From Chloroflexota bacterium (GTDB lineage: Bacteria > Chloroflexota > Limnocylindria > Limnocylindrales > CSP1-4): a DNA stretch of 8,254 bases. The DNA is taken from assembly GCA_025935655.1 (NCBI GenBank), contig JAICUV010000153.1, forward strand, positions 1 to 8,254. Direction: 5' to 3'. The notes below the pieces were generated by a model. The model was given only the letters and a program-made list of their open reading frames with translations, ran no database searches and was not told the origin of the DNA. A program made the position numbers and the translations under genes. This document shows, one piece after another, positions 6,098 to 8,254 of the stretch (positions are counted from its first letter, which is position 1; every line of letters begins with the position of its first letter).

Positions 6098-6122
6098 TGG
6101 CCCGGTTCCACCAGCCGGGCCG
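6098..6122 (+). terminator. Possible hairpin terminator after the methyltransferase
   Basis: GGCCCGG (6099-6105) and CCGGGCC (6115-6121) form a perfect 7-base stem with a nine-base loop, extended by a T-G pair. It lies 36 bases after the methyltransferase stop and before the next promoter hexamer. There is no T-tract, so it is at best a non-canonical terminator. Confidence 0.35.
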
Positions 6123-6138
6123 GGCATGGCAGCCGGGC

Positions 6139-6144
6139 TAGAGT
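6139..6144 (+). promoter_or_regulatory. -10 element TAGAGT of the GNAT-VOC-GNAT operon
   Basis: TAGAGT is a TANNNT-type -10 ending exactly six bases before the GTG start at 6151. The expected transcription start therefore falls at the start codon, giving a leaderless message. No TTGACA-like -35 is evident. The element supports the GTG as the true start. Confidence 0.55.
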
Positions 6145-6150
6145 GGGCCC

Positions 6151-6978
6151 GTGACGCGGTACCTGGCCATCGACGACGAGACGCTGCGCGCCCTCGAGCG
6201 CCACGAGACGATCGCGCACGCCATCCCGCGCCGGGACGTCCGCGACCTGCATGACGCGTACGTCCTCTACGACCCGGACGACCCGGACCCGTTCTGGAAC
6301 CGGATGGTCAGCCTGCGCTGGCCCTCGGACCCCGCCGCGTTCGACCGCCGGCTGACCGAGGCGCTGGCGCTGTTCGCGCTGCTCTCGAGGACACCGCACG
6401 TCTGGCCGTCGCCCGTCCACTCGCAGCCCGCCGACCTCGTCGGGCGGCTCCTCGCCAACGGGTTCGGCGACGCCGGGACCGGCCACGTGATGGTGCTGCC
6501 CGAGCCGGCGTCCGTGCCACCGGTCAGGCCGACCGAGCTCGGGGCCGGCGTGACGCTGACCGCGATCGCCACCGCGGCGGACGCGCGGGAGGGCGACCTC
6601 GACGACATCGGACTGGTGCTCGCGGAGTCGTTCGGGGCGCCACCGTCCCGCGGGCCCGAGCTCGCGGCCGACCTTCGGCTCACGCTCGACGACGACCGCG
6701 TGCTGCTGGCGCTCGCGCGGGTGGACGGGGAGCCCGCCGCCGTCGCCAAGGCGACCACCTTCGACGGCTTCACGTACCTCTCGTCGATCGGGACCAGGGA
6801 GGCCTTCCGGGGACGCGGCCTGGCCCCGCTTGCGACGCGCCACGCGCTGGCCGCGGCGGGCGGGGGATCACGCTGGGCGTATCTCGGCGTGTGGAGCGGC
6901 AACGAGCCCGCCATCAAGGTCTACGAGCGCCTGGGGTTCGCGTCGCTCGGCGAGTCGCCGGACCTCCTGCTCGAATGA
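6151..6978 (+). CDS. GNAT-family N-acetyltransferase with degenerate N-terminal half
   Basis: In this 275-residue protein the C-terminal half (about 130-275) is a GNAT fold: LLALARVDGEPAAVAK strand pair, then SSIGTREAFRGRGLAPLATRHAL (about 211-233), which contains the acetyl-CoA pyrophosphate loop R-G-R-G-L-A, and VWSGNEPAIKVYERLGF (247-263), the family's closing motif. Residues 1-120 have the outline of a second GNAT domain ending in LLANGFGDAGTGHVMVL but show no acetyl-CoA loop, so they are probably a non-catalytic copy. The enzyme would move an acetyl group to an amine on an unknown acceptor in the cytoplasm. GTG 6151 is chosen for the TAGAGT hexamer six bases upstream. Its stop overlaps the next gene by ATGA, so the three genes should be co-transcribed. 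Confidence 0.82.
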   Translation: MTRYLAIDDETLRALERHETIAHAIPRRDVRDLHDAYVLYDPDDPDPFWNRMVSLRWPSDPAAFDRRLTEALALFALLSRTPHVWPSPVHSQPADLVGRLLANGFGDAGTGHVMVLPEPASVPPVRPTELGAGVTLTAIATAADAREGDLDDIGLVLAESFGAPPSRGPELAADLRLTLDDDRVLLALARVDGEPAAVAKATTFDGFTYLSSIGTREAFRGRGLAPLATRHALAAAGGGSRWAYLGVWSGNEPAIKVYERLGFASLGESPDLLLE

Positions 6979-7700
6979 CCCGCTGGGCGCGGCTCACGTG
7001 GCAGGTGCCGGACCCGGCCGCGTTCGCCACGACCCTCGCGCGGCGGCTCGGCGTCGACGCCGGTCCGGGCGGGCTCGTGCCGGATGCGTGGGTCATCGAC
7101 CTCGGCTCCGCGTGGCTCGAGATCCGGCCCTGGATCCGGGAGTCCCCCTCGGACGCACCGCGGCCGGGCGGCCGGCTCATGCTCGAGCCCGTCCCCGCGG
7201 GCGAGCCGGCGCCCGACGACACGGACCCGGCGGCGGCGAGGCCGCTGCGCCTCGCCGGGACCGGCTGGGCGACCGTGGAGCTGGACCGTGCCGAGGACTC
7301 GCTGGGGATGTGGCTCGGCGATGCGACGGCGGACGCCGGCGGCCCCGCGTCCGACACGGCTGAGCCACACCTGGGCGCCATCGCCCGTGTCCGTCCCGCC
7401 GGCGGGCTGCCCGGCGATGCGTTCGTGCTCCTGGAGCCGACCACCGAGGGCCGGCTCGCGGCGTCGCTCGTCCGGGACGACGAGGGGCCGTGCGCGCTCT
7501 ACCTCCGCCCGGCCGCCGGGCTGGGCGCCTGGGCGGCGGCGGCACGCGCGCGCGGCGTCCACCTTGGCCCGCGGCGCGCCGGACCGCTCGGCAGCGAGGT
7601 GCTCATCGCCGGCGGCCCGGCCGCCGGCCCGCACCTGCTCGTCGTGGATGCCGCCCGCCGCTCGAAACGCAACCCGCCCGCGGGTACCATCGCGCCATGA
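6975..7700 (+). CDS. VOC/glyoxalase-like domain protein
   Basis: The 241-residue cytoplasmic protein resembles the vicinal oxygen chelate fold: an N-terminal segment RLTWQVPDPAAFATTLARRLGV, then VIDLGSAWLEIRPW, and later GWATVELDRAEDS and EVLIAGGPAAGPHLLVVD, which read as repeated beta-alpha-beta-beta units. Metal ligands typical of active glyoxalases (His/Glu pairs) are not clear, so it may be a binding or resistance-type member rather than an enzyme. ATG 6975 is chosen because it overlaps the upstream stop as ATGA and gives a typical start to the fold; the open frame extends farther upstream only within the previous gene. Its own stop overlaps the following GNAT gene the same way. The final 15 or so residues are a basic and Pro-rich tail. 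The fold call is moderate. Confidence 0.65.
   Translation: MTRWARLTWQVPDPAAFATTLARRLGVDAGPGGLVPDAWVIDLGSAWLEIRPWIRESPSDAPRPGGRLMLEPVPAGEPAPDDTDPAAARPLRLAGTGWATVELDRAEDSLGMWLGDATADAGGPASDTAEPHLGAIARVRPAGGLPGDAFVLLEPTTEGRLAASLVRDDEGPCALYLRPAAGLGAWAAAARARGVHLGPRRAGPLGSEVLIAGGPAAGPHLLVVDAARRSKRNPPAGTIAP
7685..7690 (+). promoter_or_regulatory. Possible internal -10 element TACCAT
   Basis: TACCAT lies in the last codons of the VOC-like gene and ends exactly six bases before the ATG at 7697. This repeats the spacing of the operon's own promoter hexamer. It could drive the small acetyltransferase independently as a leaderless message. The hexamer might instead be coincidental, because it encodes Gly-Thr-Ile codons of the upstream protein. 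Confidence 0.35.
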
Positions 7701-8137
7701 ACGACGTCGCTCAGCTCACGATCCGCGCGGCAACCGGGGCCGACACCGAGCGCCTCGCATCGCTCCTCACCGACGAGGGGTACCCCGCGGGTCCCACCGA
7801 CCTCGCGCGCCGGGTCGAGCGGTTCGCCGCGCCGTCCTCGGGCGTCCTCGTGGCCGAGCAGGCGGGCGAGGTCCTCGGGTTCGTCGCCTACCACCGGGTG
7901 CCGCGGTTCGAGTCCGACGGCTGGTTCATCCGCGTGGTGACCCTCGTCGTCGACCCCGGCGCGCGCGAGCGCGGGATCGCGAAGGCGCTGCTCGCGGACG
8001 TGGAGCGCGTGGCACGCGAGGAGGGCGACGCCTTCCTCGAGGTCACGGCGGGCCATCACCGGCCGGATGCCCGGCAGCTGTTCGAGTCCGTGGGCTACGA
8101 CTCCACCGTCACCACCTACCTGCGCAAGCGCACCTGA
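7697..8137 (+). CDS. GNAT-family N-acetyltransferase, small single-domain
   Basis: The 146-residue protein is a complete single GNAT domain of normal length. It opens with LTIRAATGADTERLASLL, typical of the first strand and helix. VLVAEQAGEVLGFVAYHRV (50-68) gives the central strands. VVTLVVDPGARERGIAKALLADVE (80-103) is motif A, with the acetyl-CoA loop R-E-R-G-I-A. DARQLFESVGYDS (124-136) is the closing motif in place of the common A-X-X-F-Y-X-X-X-G-F. It should acetylate an unknown amine in the cytoplasm. ATG 7697 overlaps the upstream stop (ATGA) and has the TACCAT hexamer six bases before it; the frame remains open further upstream only as a shadow of the VOC gene. There is no Shine-Dalgarno sequence. 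Confidence 0.88.
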   Translation: MNDVAQLTIRAATGADTERLASLLTDEGYPAGPTDLARRVERFAAPSSGVLVAEQAGEVLGFVAYHRVPRFESDGWFIRVVTLVVDPGARERGIAKALLADVERVAREEGDAFLEVTAGHHRPDARQLFESVGYDSTVTTYLRKRT

Positions 8138-8171
8138 CGTCCCAGCGCGTCCCGCGCACCGGCATCGACCA

Positions 8172-8254
8172 GTGACGTTCCCCAGGCTCCGGCTCCGCGA
8201 CGAGGTGGCGGGTCTCCTCGACCTCCCATGGGAGCGGCCGCTCAAGACCTGGGA
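8172..8254 (+). CDS. Partial gene, 5' end only (DUF4032-like start suspected)
   Basis: A GTG at 8172, 34 bases after the acetyltransferase stop, opens a frame that runs off the window after 27 codons. It begins MTFPRLRLRDEVAG and continues LLDLPWERPLKTW. The LPW-X2-PL-X2-W pattern reminds me of the start of DUF4032 kinase-like proteins of Actinobacteria and Chloroflexota. Twenty-seven residues are too few to be sure. No -10 hexamer or Shine-Dalgarno sequence is obvious, and the short gap suggests read-through from the operon upstream. Confidence 0.45.
   Translation, partial: MTFPRLRLRDEVAGLLDLPWERPLKTW

Noticed and set aside
4567..6843. A 758-codon open frame on the minus strand
   Set aside because: It runs antisense through the methyltransferase and parts of the sigma and GNAT genes, is Arg/Pro/Gly-rich with no domain, and is the usual by-product of GC-rich third positions.

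Overview
This is very GC-rich DNA (roughly 70% or more by eye), densely packed, with short intergenic gaps, ATGA start/stop overlaps and gene starts that sit directly downstream of -10-like hexamers without a Shine-Dalgarno sequence. Together with protein types such as an alcohol-oxidase-like GMC flavoprotein, an ECF sigma factor coupled to an Ogt/Ada-type repair protein, and many GNAT enzymes, this suggests a high-GC soil or freshwater bacterium. A Limnocylindria-like Chloroflexota is my best guess and an Actinobacteriota the main alternative. This is inference; no marker gene is present. I see no tRNA, rRNA, CRISPR array, transposase or phage gene.

Layout. Positions 1-282 are a regulatory-looking region with two similar palindromes, a tandem GGCTGGTGC repeat and a TATGAT -10 element. 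It precedes a GMC-family oxidoreductase (283-2364, +). Convergent to it is a YedA-like DMT/EamA exporter (2407-3384, -), whose upstream region holds an inverted repeat overlapping a possible -10. Next comes a two-gene minus-strand operon: an ECF sigma factor (4365-4943) and, overlapping it by ATGA, a repair protein (3559-4368). The repair protein has an O6-alkylguanine methyltransferase domain followed by a C-terminal Ada-type four-cysteine zinc domain. Divergent from this operon is a SAM-dependent methyltransferase (5056-6063, +). A tightly overlapping plus-strand operon follows: GNAT-like protein (6151-6978), VOC/glyoxalase-like protein (6975-7700) and small GNAT acetyltransferase (7697-8137). 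A further reading frame starts at 8172 and leaves the window.

How they may work together. The most interesting unit is the sigma-repair operon. The repair protein carries the damage-reading parts of E. coli Ada in the reverse order and lacks the AraC-type DNA-binding domain, while a separate sigma factor is encoded in the same message. This could be an alkylation-response circuit in which transcriptional output is delegated to an ECF sigma factor. That is a hypothesis from architecture and coupling only. The other genes look like general metabolic, transport and modification functions with no visible common pathway.
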